A stretch of 64,000 nucleotides of DNA from Adiantum capillus-veneris (taxonomy: Eukaryota > Streptophyta > Polypodiopsida > Polypodiales > Pteridaceae), in the NCBI GenBank assembly GCA_014529385.2, contig CM043955.1, positions 141,326,640-141,390,639 on the forward strand. The letters run 5' to 3'. The notes below the pieces were generated by a model. It saw only the letters and a list, made by a program, of their open reading frames with translations. It was not told where the DNA came from and did not search any database. Of this stretch, positions 11,801 to 23,100 are shown piece by piece; position 1 is the first letter of the stretch; every line of letters starts with the position of its first letter. The translations under genes were made by a program, and so were the position numbers.

Positions 11801-13584
11801 CAATTTCAGTAATGAACCCAAAGGTACTTGTAATGGAGAATCATGAATCTCTTTCCAAACTGAATCCCAATTATCCACTTCCCTAGTATCAACCTTGTTT
11901 CTGATTTTCCCCTCTTTTGTTTCTAGACGAGAGGTTGATGATCTTGATGATTGCAATGGTGCTACTGACTGTGGTATCCACGTCATAGTCTTTTTTCGTA
12001 CATCTTCTTGAATTTCCCAATCCGGAAGCTTAACCTCAGTTGTTGGAACCACATTTTTTCTAGAACGCATAATCAGAGAAACCACCAGGTCTGACTCCTC
12101 TAGCCCTTCAATCTGAACCATAGCCACACTCGACTGCTTTCCAGGAGCACGTTCGTGTTTCTTCCGATCATATTCCATAGCCTCTGAACACATGGACCAC
12201 CAGTGCCCATCTCTCAAACAGAAAAGGCAGGTCTTGGGTCGATTAGTATCTTGGCCACCTTGTTTGCGATTGCGACCCCCTCCTTGACCCCGTACACTTG
12301 CTTGTCCTTGAAAGGGCACCTCTGATGTATGAGCGTGAGACATTGCCACCGTAGGCTCTTGTCCCTACCCTAACTATGGTGGGTGCCATGTAGAAGAATC
12401 CCGACTCTTATGATCCCAACCATTGAAATAACATTCCACTATATTATGCATGTTGGCCGTGAAAATTGCACACCATTTTTGATTCATTGCACACTCTTGA
12501 GTGGCATGTCCCGGATTTTGGCATTGAGTACACCACAGTTCCTTCAGACTTTTAGCCACCGCAAAAGATTCTAATGATCCGATTGAAACACATTTCCCTT
12601 GACGCTGGGATTTTCTCCAAGGTGCCTCCTCCGATTCTTTCTCCAAATCATTGCTGCCTAAGTCTGAGGAATCTGAGTCTGCAGTCTCCAACTCCAAACT
12701 ATCACTGCCACTTCCCTCCGACTTACGATGAGGGATTCCGTATCCTCCAAAGCTTCTCCTGCTACAACAGCCCTTGCAATTACATTATCGAGTGGAGTAG
12801 TTACCTTATCCACTGTTTCCATAGCAGTTATGAGATCCTTATTGAGTCCTCACAGAAAATAATTATTCAACACGTCGGCTGCTGGCCGTTGTGCCTGAGG
12901 TACCCGTTGCAAAAGAATCCAAAATTTTGCAGCATAATCCTCCACTAGCAACGACTTTTGATGTAGCGTCCAAAGCTTTTCCAAATGTTAAGGGACCATC
13001 TTTTCTGTTCTGAACCATCACAAGAACGCTCTGGACCCTTCGACATATGTCTGAAAGTGATCGTCAGGATATTCTGACAACCATTTGTCAGCTTTCCTTG
13101 AAAGTGTAGATTCAAGCACTGATTGTTGATGAAGAGGAATCACCACTCCAGGATGATTCAATCCATACACTTTATTAAATTGTCATAAATGTGCATCAGG
13201 GTCTTCCTCTGAAAGAACTCAAAAATGGCTATACTTAATCTGAGCTTGTGCCATCGTCCCTTGCCCAACTGTACCCCCTCTTGGAAAAAGCTGATGAACA
13301 CTAGGAGGTGAGGACAATGGCGATGAAACCCTCGGACTGCTTACCAAAGATGGTGGTGGAGCAACATGAGTGGGTGAGTGTGAACGCACAGAAGAAGGAC
13401 ATGGCTGACTTCGTGGAGTACACTGCGCACGCCGAATACGCCTACCACGCACCGGACTTGGCGGTGGAGATATATGTTCCTCAGTCTGTAGTGTAGAAAA
13501 AACGAATTCATCCGAATCGCCCCTCCGACGTCTCCCTCAAATTGGAACCACATGGTCAAGAGGACCCTACAACCTAGTACGCAT
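11801..13584 (-). pseudogene. Gag of element A
   Basis: The start is the ATG at 13584 (MRTR...), matching MCTR... in B. It has an early Pro/Ser-rich region with basic patches, then a gag core, then two zinc knuckles near 12560-12440. The first (CTQCQNPGHATQEC) is intact. The second has lost a cysteine (CAIF where B has CAIC). The knuckle to protease segment (12349-11618) stays in one frame in A, whereas B has a frameshift there. Stops occur early, for example TAG soon after the start. Confidence 0.75.
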
Positions 13585-13628
13585 GCATGTTCATCGCAGG
13601 TCGCCCATCATGCATCACGATCGCTAGA

Positions 13629-13864
13629 TGTAATGTATATTGCCCGCAGAGGAGCAATAAGCATTACGGGAATGAATACCATCACACTGCCTTACATTAT
13701 ATGAACATCAAAACAGATGAAGGTAGAATAGAAGACAAGTTACAGAAACAGAACACCGTCTTCTTCATTGATATGCAATCGGACACAAAAACAAGAGAGA
13801 AATATATTGACAAGATGAATATTAGAGATATCCCCAAAGACTGGTATGCCCTCCCCATATACAA
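13629..13864 (-). repeat. 5' LTR of element A, first part
   Basis: It starts TGTAATGTATATTG on the plus strand and matches 5627 onward. It breaks off after CATATACAA, where insertion X begins, and the LTR resumes at 16651. Confidence 0.85.
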
Positions 13865-14509
13865 TGTAAGGTCTCTTACCCCGATCAAAAGAACACCATT
13901 GTACCTTGAAATGAATATAATGGAAAAAGTTACTATTTTGTCAGTGCCATGATGTTTAGAATGTTTTAAAGCTTTGAAATGTGAATTAAGATAATTTTTG
14001 TAAAAAATTTCCAAAAATAGTAAGTTTTTGGTCACCCGGCCCGTCCAGTTTTGACCGTCTCGAAAAATTGCACCTGTATCCCGAATTTGAAAAAATGCAT
14101 TTTTGGACCTCAGGGGCTGCTAAATATGGCAGGTACTCGGGCCGGTACGCCTTAGTTAGAGCTTGCTATAGCAATTTTAGGCATCAAATTCCGACTCGTA
14201 CGACCCGTTTTAGCCTAAAATCAATTTTTCCCAAGATTGTCCGGGGAGGCTCCGGGGGCCCGAGGTTGTGTGGGAACAGGTTCCAGCCCACTCCAGCTCG
14301 GCTTTAGCAGCTAGGGGGCGCCCTCTTGCTTTGTGGGAGTCTTGGGAGAGTTTCTAAGCTTGCTACTAAGTGTGAGAGTCAGTTAACCAAGCCAACTGGA
14401 CACTTGGTGGGTAGGCAATTGGACTTGCCATGCTTAACTAGAGAGGCTCCCAGATGCAAATAGCAACCCAAATCGATTTTCAGCTTGAGGACGTCTATTT
14501 AAAGGTGTG

Positions 14510-14511
<2 letters not shown>

Positions 14512-14576
<65 letters not shown>
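14512..14576. repeat. (CA)n microsatellite in X
   Basis: About 32 uninterrupted CA units, placed about 15 bp after a TATA-like sequence. The long low-complexity ORFs here on both strands are artefacts of this repeat. Confidence 0.95.
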
Positions 14577-14579
<3 letters not shown>

Positions 14580-15854
14580 CAAACACCTTGGGGAGGTGCT
14601 GCCAGTACGCACACAGTTTTTGAAGGAGAAGCAAGGAGGGAGGTGCTGTTGAAATTCTCATCTTGAGGATTCATTGGATCAGAAAAATCAGAGGATTCTC
14701 AGCCCCTAATCACGGTAAGTATGGTTTAATTACGGTTCTTCTTAATCCTCATCATTACTCTCATAATTCTCGTCTACTAGGCCTACTTTTAGCTATAATT
14801 CCCAATAGATGCTCTCTAAGTTTACATAGCTATAATCCGTTACATAATCATCATTCAATTAGCTAAATTATACAGCCATTCATCATCCTTAATCAAGGAT
14901 TAATACATGATTAGGAAAGATTCTCTCTCTAGGCAGCATAGTTAATAAATTGTCTGCCTGTAGATTTGATGGAATTCATTCTTTTATCATTCAATAGTAT
15001 TGCAATTAAATTAGACTCAATCTTCTCTCACATTAAAATGTGATTAAGGCTGAAAATTAAACCGTCATTAGGCAATTAAGAAGAGAATTTTCTATCACAC
15101 ATGCCGGCGGTAATTCTGCATCTTCAAATTGCTCTAGGAAAGTGATTGAATTCGCTTATTTCATCTCTCTTGTAAATCAATTAGTAAAATTTTGAATTTC
15201 TTAATCATCTAAGACAAGTGATTAACTTAGAGCTAGTTCCCATAGGGCAAGTAAAAAAAAACTACCCATAAAATTGCTAGGTCTTGAAGGGAAAATCAAA
15301 TCTCTTGCATAAGGTGGATTCATTAATGATTCTAATATGCCAATTGGTTTGTTATGATGCTCTCGGACTTTAGCTCTTTTTCAAGTTTATCATTTAAAGT
15401 AGTGAGTAAAATGGCCCCAGTTAAGAGAACTCGCTTCGGTGGTGCCCATGACCACAAGGTGGGAACAAGGAATGTCAATGGAAAGGGAAAAGATCCCATG
15501 GACGAACAAATACCGGCCATCTCACGAGCCATTGACGAAGAAATGGAAGAGGTAGGTCATAATTTTATTCAAGTCATTTGAATTAACATTGCATACGTTT
15601 AGGTAGGAATGAACATATCTCCAAAACATGTTGGAGAAATCCGACGGAAACCTCGGCACTGAACTCATTTGTACATTAAAGTCTAAAGTAGGAAAGAAAT
15701 GATTGATGGGTATGCTGTTTGCAATAGGAAAGAATGTCTGCTAGGGAAAATTTAGCTCGACATAATCATTTTATTTCCAATGTTGAATCAGTCCTGACCC
15801 CCCTACTGATCACAGGGGACAGAGTTCCTCGTTAAGGGCTCTTGAATCCACGAA

Positions 15855-15968
15855 TTTCTTTTTATGCGGTGGATAGCCACGACTTGCTTTCTATGCGGTG
15901 GGAACCCACGACTTGCTTTCTATGCGGTGGGAGTGTCCATGTCGTGCTTTCTATGCGGTGGACATACC
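15855..15968. repeat. Tandem repeat, about 30-bp unit, four copies
   Basis: Four consecutive copies share the core TATGCGGTGG, each followed by a diverged CCACGACTTG-like spacer and each, after the first, preceded by GCTTTC. Units are 29-31 bp. It lies inside insertion X. Confidence 0.85.
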
Positions 15969-16645
15969 TAGTTGTATGGGAAGCTAGGCGACAACGGGAG
16001 GAGTAAACTCTCTCTGGAGGGGGGATGTTGTACCTCCAGAACATTAGAATTTTAATGAATAAGTTTGAGTAGAATTTTTACTAGAATACTGTCTTGGTGT
16101 TGTTTGCAATACTGGTTGAAGGGCTGTTTTAACGAACAATGTGATTCGGAATTAATCAAGGAATGTTTATGTTGAACAATCATTGTGGTAGTAATTAGCT
16201 CACACAAGGAAGTGTGAGTGTGGGGGTGGAAAGTGGGGGCTTGGCTCAGGTTACCAATGCCTATGAGATGGGTGGTCCCGATTGGTCGGGAACTCTCTGT
16301 CCCCATAGTGTTCAATTCGATATTAGTAATACTCATTGCCCCTAGAGCGGTGAAATCTCGAGAGTACGTACCTCTGAAACATGGAGAAAAAGGCACTCGT
16401 GGTTTCTCTCCTCTTGGAAGGTGGGTCTTAGGATTGCTAGATAGTTTAAGTACGCTTCCGCTGCGAGGTGGAGCTAGATCTCATTGCTAGTAGGCTCGAG
16501 CTCGACTCACTTTGTGATGGGAGACCGTCCGCTAGCCAAACCGTGAACCACCCTGAACCACTTTGTTTGCTTCCGCTATAGATCTAGTGGCCACCAGGTT
16601 CACCATCAGATCCGCTGTTTGATATGGCGGGGTGGGGACCTCACA

Positions 16646-16650
16646 TACAA
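16646..16650. repeat. Target-site duplication of X (right copy)
   Basis: TACAA, matching 13860-13864. The LTR of A reads straight on after one copy is removed, compared with the intact 3' LTR around 5855. Confidence 0.85.
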
Positions 16651-16804
16651 CTGCTGCTCCAGTGCAGATTTGGAACGGTGCAAATCCCCATCATGTACCA
16701 TGATATCATATGAAGAACTGTCCCAAAGCCGCATGACTCCTAGTCCGCAATGTCCAGACATCCGCAAGACCGCAGGACCGCAATGTATGGCTTATGCCGT
16801 AACA
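16651..16804 (-). repeat. 5' LTR of element A, second part
   Basis: It matches 5863-6015 of the 3' LTR and ends GCCGTAACA, then the CATTG duplication at 16805. Confidence 0.85.
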
Positions 16805-17024
16805 CATTGATGCACATCTAGACCATATCAAGATCCAGTTTCAATGTCAAAGAGATCTCTACAACTTGCATGAACTAAACCTAGAGGAGACAAGGAAAGA
16901 GGCCATGAAAGATCTCCCAAATCGTAGCTTGAAAAACTATAAAAGAAATAGGGACTTGAAGATCGTGTCAATGTCTACAACTTTGTTGTTGAAAACATGT
17001 TCCAATTCAGAATGCAAAAAATAG
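16805..17024 (+). pseudogene. H1 ORF3 continued, right of element A
   Basis: Open in one frame from the duplicated CATTG to a TAG at 17022-17024. With one TSD copy removed, the frame joins the end of the left part (a frame through GAC ATT GAT). The stretch is rich in Leu, Glu and Lys with heptad-like spacing and is compatible with coiled coil. The rest of the H1 C-terminus is not found downstream. Confidence 0.6.
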
Positions 17025-17401
17025 AGAAAAATTGCATCGAAATATGTGTTCGTCTTTTTCCTTTCAAAAGTCTTGCAAGTGGTCCCCTCTTGACTTCATG
17101 TGCAAGCCTTGTATCCACAAGTGAATTAGGCTTGAATTTGATAATATTTTGTTGACTCCAACTCCATAATGCATAAGATTCTCTCCCTCTCACTATTGAC
17201 TTTTACTCTTCACCTGTAGTGACCGTCCGATAGAATCATCATCCAATAATTTTTTTTTTCCCTTTTCCATAGGGTTTGTTTCTACCTCTCCTTATTTCTG
17301 AGATCCAAATGTGTCAAAACCATAGCTATGTACAAAATAAATACATAGATTTTTTTGTGATTTTCATGCATCGTCCTTCCTCCTTTTAGGATCCCTAAAA
17401 C
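17025..17401. other. Unassigned sequence between H1 and B
   Basis: AT-rich DNA with no coding or repeat signature that I recognise. It is the left flank of element B. Confidence 0.4.
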
Positions 17402-17406
17402 CTTGT
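17402..17406. repeat. Target-site duplication of element B (left)
   Basis: CTTGT, repeated at 26062-26066. Confidence 0.9.
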
Positions 17407-17813
17407 TGTAATGGCTATTGCCCACACAGGAGCAATAGGCATTACGGGAATGATTACCCGCAACTACATTATATGAACATCAACGCACAGAATGACAAGA
17501 GAAGGAAGTACAAAGTACATAGACACAGAACAACCCTTGCTTCATTCATCTATAATCTAGACACAGAGTACAATAGATGATGCCATGAATATCATAGAGA
17601 TAGGTTAAGTTACATCAAAAGACACGTATGCCCCTCCATATACAACCGCTGCTCCAGCGCAGATCGGGAACGGTGCACACACTCCTGTCCCATGATATCC
17701 TATGAAGAACTTTCGCTCCGGCCGCCGCATACCGCATGCCTCCTGACTCCTAATCCGCAATGTCCACACCTTCGCAGGACCGCAGGACCACATGTGCGGC
17801 TAATGCCGTAACA
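17407..17813 (-). repeat. 3' LTR of element B
   Basis: TGTAATGG...GCCGTAACA on the plus strand, 407 bp, the same length as the partner at 25655-26061. The ORF3 stop codon lies only 34 bp away, so there is almost no 3' untranslated internal sequence and no classic polypurine tract next to the LTR. Confidence 0.92.
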
Positions 17814-17847
17814 CCTGGCATACACGGTGGATTGCGCAAACCCACAA

Positions 17848-19878
17848 TCAGCCCCTCTGGTTGGAAGGTTCGAGTGGTTGCTCTGCACCCTGCTGTGGTG
17901 AAGAGGAAACATCAATATAGCCAAAGCCCCAAAAATCTGCAGTATGGGCTCGACAGACCTCATCCAAAAGACGTGGATCTATCTCAATTTGTTCCGGCCA
18001 AGCAGCCCGAGGAATAAACTGCATTGGCAAGGAGATAGATTGAGGTGGTTGTGGCAGAGGAGCAAGAGGTGTATGCAAGGGATAATAACGAGTAAGGTAG
18101 TGATTAAGAGCAGCCCAAAATGGAGGGCAAGGTGGGAGACTGAGAGAAAAGGAATGAGCTAAGGTCTCCACCCAAAAACAGACCATGTTCCTCTCCTTAC
18201 GAAATCGACAAATCATTTTCTGCAAACGAGAGACATGAGCCTGGGCTTCAGCACAATCCTCTGTAGCTTGTGTCCAATCAGCAACAAAAACCTCTAGAAC
18301 AAAACTCTTACCTCTGTCAGTGTTGGATGACTCGGGTTGGTGCACCACAACCTGCTGAGCGAGTGGCTGTGCTCCCACCTCAGCAGCCAAGCGTGTGCTC
18401 CAGCTTTGTAATTGATTATCTAAAAAAGTTCGGAAATCCTCTTGCATCTCCACTGCCAATGCATCCAAATCAGTCATGTTGATCATTACATCGCCAGGGT
18501 GCGAGATTAAGTAAGAAGCTAGGCTATGCTGTGTTCTCAACTGAAGAAGTTCTTGTTGAATAGACCTTACAAACTCAACATTAGCCCCTCTTAATCTTTG
18601 TATTTCTACCCCTTGCTGGCGAGTAGTGGCAGTTAACTGTTCATTCTGAGTGTTTAACTCGTCAATCCGAGTCTGCGAAGTTGCTACCTGCGCTTCCAGC
18701 TCATTGACTCGTCTCTATGTGGCTGGAGCTGGCCAGGCCGCACGAATAGACTCTGCAAGTCTGCTAAAAAATGTGCCGCATGCCTGTAAATAGTCTGCAG
18801 GGGTCGCTGCTGCCGTAGCCTCCCAAGGTAGCGCTGCAGGGAGAATACCTCCCGTCGAGGCAGCCGCATTCGTAATATCCGACGTTTCCGGTTGAGCGGG
18901 GATGTCCACAACCGCAGAGCTCATCTGCAAGGGAGTCGTACTGCTAACTCTTTCCTGCATTCGGCGGCGCCAGCGAGCCACCGTAGAATCTTTCGCAACA
19001 AGAGATGTAATTGCTGGAGGTGGTGTTGAAAATTGCTGCTCCGCATGGCCGCGCTTGCAGCTTGCTGATCCTGCACCTGCAGTGGCCATCTCCTAGGCTC
19101 CAGAGGATACCACCACCGTCGATGAACCAGGAAATTCCACAGTACCTACCTGTTGCTGCTGTGTTTCCCTCTCCGCCGCCACTGCCAAGCTTTGTGTTTG
19201 CGACAGAGGAGGATTAGTGCCTTGGACCACCAAGTGATCATCTTCAAAGTGGCAAAGAGGACGCAGGGCGAGAGGAAACACTTCTCTCAAAGGAAAGATC
19301 AATGTGAGCATTTGGCCCACCTTTGTATTGGTTGGGGTACCCCTCCCCAACTGTGCCATCACTCGTTGGCACTCCGCCAACAGTCGCTCTCTGACCACTG
19401 TTGCCCAAGCTACTGGCCCAAAGTTGGTCAAATGCAACACATTTCTAGCTCGGGTTGAAATAGTATACGTTTTGGCCTATAGCCAAATCGCCTCAAGGAA
19501 CCACTGATATGCATCCCTGGTTGCCACATCTGACAACCCTGACAGTTTATACTCCCCTTTGACCTTCAAGCCAAATTCCTACTCGACATCTGTAGCAGGG
19601 ATCACATGGGAGGCTCGCACCACGCCATCGTTGGGTAAACAGCAACATCTTGAGATTCTTTCTATTGTCAACTGTATCTGTTGATTGTTGAGGACCACCA
19701 TATCCCTAGCCGCGAGTTGCTCAATCAAACGTGCTGCCTGCGGGTGCACTGGGATTCCTTGCCAGTCCAAGTTGGTGAACATACGCAGCCGCAAGTCTTG
19801 CAGCCATGCGTCCACTCGTCGAAGCGCGAGCTGCTGCACGGGAGTGAAAGGGACACATTGCAGAAGAGAAGCTGTCAT
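17848..19878 (-). pseudogene. Post-pol ORF3 of element B
   Basis: A frame of 677 codons from the ATG at 19878 (MTASLLQ...) to the TGA at 17848. It has four in-frame stops, all TAG, at about 19579, 19473, 19090 and 18712. Order: an N-terminal domain of about 100 residues (AWLQDLRLRMFTNLDWQGIP...QQIQLTIERI); a middle rich in Pro, Ala, Thr and Gln; a clear coiled coil near 18711-18530 (RRVNELEAQVATSQTRIDEL...); and a C-terminal domain with a second helical stretch and a Pro-rich end. It is in the same frame as integrase, with no stop between 20280 and 19579. I do not recognise the family. The position and layout resemble the ORF3 of E (N-terminal domain, coiled coil, C-terminal domain), though sequence similarity between them is at best weak. 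Confidence 0.75.
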
Positions 19879-20139
19879 GGTGGCGATGAGATGCAGGAGC
19901 AGAGAATAAAACACTAAGAGCGCGCGACACACGAAACTAGAGAACCACAATAAAAAATGTCTGCATGCAATAGTAACCCTTCCACAATGAGTTCCCAAAA
20001 TAGGGCGATCCACGGTGTCACAATCATTATAGATCTTTTCCCGCTTCCCAAGATTGCATGCAAAAGAATCCCCAATCATGATTAAGGCGGCTTCCGGCTC
20101 TTGTACCGCAGCAAAGGGGCACTGAATCGTGGTAGGTGA

Positions 20140-23100
20140 AACATAATGGCGTAGTCTGAAACCATTGACCGGCATAGAAATAACCTCCCGCCGCAAATCC
20201 GCCAAATAAAAAGAAATAGGCCCGCATGCTTGAAAAATCCAAAATGGTCCTGACCACCTTAATTTAAGCTTCCCCGGCATCTTCCCGAGACGGAAATTGA
20301 AGACAAGGACCAGCTATCCTCGAACAAATTGCCGTGCTTTCGGGCGATCCAGCCATTTTTTTCGCCTAGACTGCAGATCCTGCAGCACCGCAAAGCTCTG
20401 CAGCCGCTCTTCGTCCAGTTCCTACAAAACATCCAATCGATAAATCACGGAATCCTCCGGAAGAAGCCGATCCGCAATCAACATCCGCAAACTCGGAATC
20501 ACATGCTCCACCAGAGTGATTGCCTCCATGCCAAATGCTAACTTAAAAGGAGTCAATCCTGTTGCCACTTTGTAAGCTGTCCGATAGGCCCATAAGGCAG
20601 AAGGAAGTTTCACATCCCAATCCATTCTATTCATATTCACTAACTTTGTCAAAATTCGAATCAATTGTTTATTGGTTGATTCTGCTTGCCCATTCGCCTG
20701 AGGATAATATGGAGAAGATTTCCTGTGCAATACAAAGTAAAACCGTAGCATTCTCTCCATCACCTTATTCAAAAAATGACTTCCTCGATCACTAACCAGC
20801 TCAATAGGGCAGCCATATCTAGAAAAGATATCCTTATAAAAGCATCCCGCCATAGAAATTGCAGTGTTATCGCTCAAAGGCCATGCCTCCACCCATTTGG
20901 TAGCGTAATCCGTGGCTATCAAGATATACTTATTCCCTGTGTGAGCTGCCACTGGTTTAAAAGGACCAACAAAATCCAAACCCCACTTTTGAAAAGGCTC
21001 CAAGGGCAAGACTGGCTGAAAAGGCATTCTCGGCCGTTTGGTAGGTTTCCCCAAACGCTGACACACATCACACTGTTGCACATAGTTTCTCGCATCTTGA
21101 AACAATGTGGGCCACCATAATCCTGATTGGAGAACCTTTCTAGCTGTAATTAGTGTTGCAAAGTGACCTCCGGCAATACCCGTATGTACTTCCTCTAGGA
21201 CTGCTTCCTGCTCCTGTGGTAGCACACATCGGAGTAACACCTCTACCACCGTGCGGTAATAGAGCTTCCCCATAATGATCTTGAAATTCCTGCTTCTAAT
21301 AGCCATACGTTTCCTCTGATGGCTGGTCAAGAAGGAAGGCATGTCGCCGCTGTCGAGAAAATGAAACATCTCCTCATACCATGTCCATGGAATGCTCGAA
21401 ATGACCCTTACCTGACTCGGGACGGTAATATCTTCTGCAGCGACTCCTGTTAGAAACAGAGATGCATCCGGAAATTCATCAGCGACCCCCGTCGGCGGCT
21501 CTCCAAAGTCTAGCCGGGATAGGTAGTCAGCCACCGCATGCTGAGCCCCTGGCTTGTGTATGACCTCAAAGTCAAATTCCTGCAACAGAAGCACCCATTG
21601 GGCCAATCTTCCCGTCAAATTCTGTTGCCTTACAAGGTATAACAGAGCCGAATGGTCCACATGGAAGAAAAACCGTCGGCCCAACAAATAGTGCCGGAAT
21701 TTCTTCATTGAATAAATCATCCCTAAACATTCCCTTTCCGTTACTAAATAATTTATTTCTGTAGATGATAATCGTCTACTGGCATAATAGACCGGTCGGA
21801 ACCATCCTTGACTTTGTTCCTGCATCAACACACTGCCGATAGCGCGATACGAAGCATCCACAAACACATGAAAATCCTGCCCCCAATTTGGTGCAAGCAT
21901 AATCGGAGCTTTGGAGAGTTGCAGTTTTAATCTTCAAAAAGCCAAATCACATTCCTGTGTCCATTCAAAATCTATATCATGCGTTGCCTGAGTAATCGGG
22001 ATTGCCAAATGCGCAACAAACCGCAAATGCCTCTCATGCCATCGGGCTTGACCCAGGAAAATCTGGCACTGTTTCTGATTCCTCGGTGCAGGCGCTTCCA
22101 TTATTGCGGCAATTTTATCCGGATCCACATAAATGCCGTCTTCAAAGATGATATGCCCCAGGAGCCTGCCACTACGAACAGCAAATGCACACTTTAAAGG
22201 ATTCAAACTGAATTTTACCTCTCTGCATTTCGTAAAGCATAACCGTAATTGTTGCAAATGCTCCAATTGTGCTCCAAAAACATTGAGATCATCCAGAAAA
22301 ATCCGCATAAAATCCGTCAAGTAAGGCCCAAAGATTTGAAACATATCCCATTGAAAAGTGGAAGGTGCATTCCGCAATACAAACCACATTACTGTGCAGG
22401 CAAATACTCCCCATGCGGCAATAAAAGCTGTTTTTGGTTGATCCTGCAATGCCATTCTGATTTGATTATATCCACTAAAGCCATCCAGAAAAGTATACAT
22501 CTCATGTCCTGCTACATCATCCAAAATGGAATCCAAAAACGGGAGAGGAAAAGGATCTGGAATAGTAGCGGCATTCAATTTCCGGTAATCCACACAAATT
22601 CGGATTTGCTTATTTTTCTTTGGTACTACCACAATTGGAGAAATCCATTCCGGATTATCAATAGGGGTAATAAAACCCACTTCCAACAGGCGATCAATTT
22701 CCAATTTAACTTGCTTTGCCACATTCGGATTCATCCTGTATGAATGCTGCTTCACGGGCACCGCATCCGGTTTCAAATTGATCGTATGTTGATAAAACTT
22801 AGGATCCAATCCCTGCATGTCCGCATATTCCCATGAAAAAACATCCTTAAACTCTGTTAGTAATTTGATCAAATCATCTCTAAAACTTGCTTCCAACTGC
22901 TTATTAATGTATATGGGCTGCGACTCCGCTTGCTCCCCAAGAAAAACCTTCTCTAATTCATCTTCCTTAACCCTTGTAATTTTTTTCATTTGCGCCTCAA
23001 ACGCTCGTTCTTGCTGAATCACGTCCTCCAGTGACTCACGACTTGGAAGCACCTGTTGTTGGGGCTCCCCTATTCCTCCTGGAGTTCCTGAAACCCCCAC

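Larger units (their letters stand above)
13865..16645. mobile_element. Insertion X in the LTR of A, probably a long solo LTR
   Basis: It begins TGTAAGGTC and ends GACCTCACA, a 9-bp terminal inverted repeat with one mismatch. It is flanked by TACAA on both sides (13860-13864 and 16646-16650). TG...CA ends with a 5-bp duplication are the signature of an LTR retrotransposon integrase. No second copy of the ends is seen inside and no gag or pol motif is found, so a solo LTR of 2.78 kb is the simplest reading. Inside are a TATA-like TATTTAAA near 14496, a CA microsatellite, a strong splice-donor word GTAAGTAT near 14716, and a small ORF from the ATG at 15411 (MAPVKRTRFGG...) that I cannot assign. 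An unusual small non-autonomous element is the alternative. Confidence 0.75.
5627..16804 (-). mobile_element. Ty3/Gypsy LTR retrotransposon A
   Basis: A complete minus-strand element: both ends are TG...CA LTRs flanked by CATTG. Internally, in minus-strand order, it has gag with zinc knuckles, protease, RT, RNase H, integrase and a post-pol ORF3. Without the nested insertion X (13865-16645 plus one TACAA) it is about 8.4 kb. It is a close relative of element B, alignable along the whole length, but carries more stops and indels, so it is probably older. No chromodomain was seen. Confidence 0.9.

Noticed and set aside
14434-14666. Long Val-Cys and His-Thr repeat ORFs on both strands
   Set aside because: They are translations of the CA microsatellite at 14512-14576, with no independent coding evidence.
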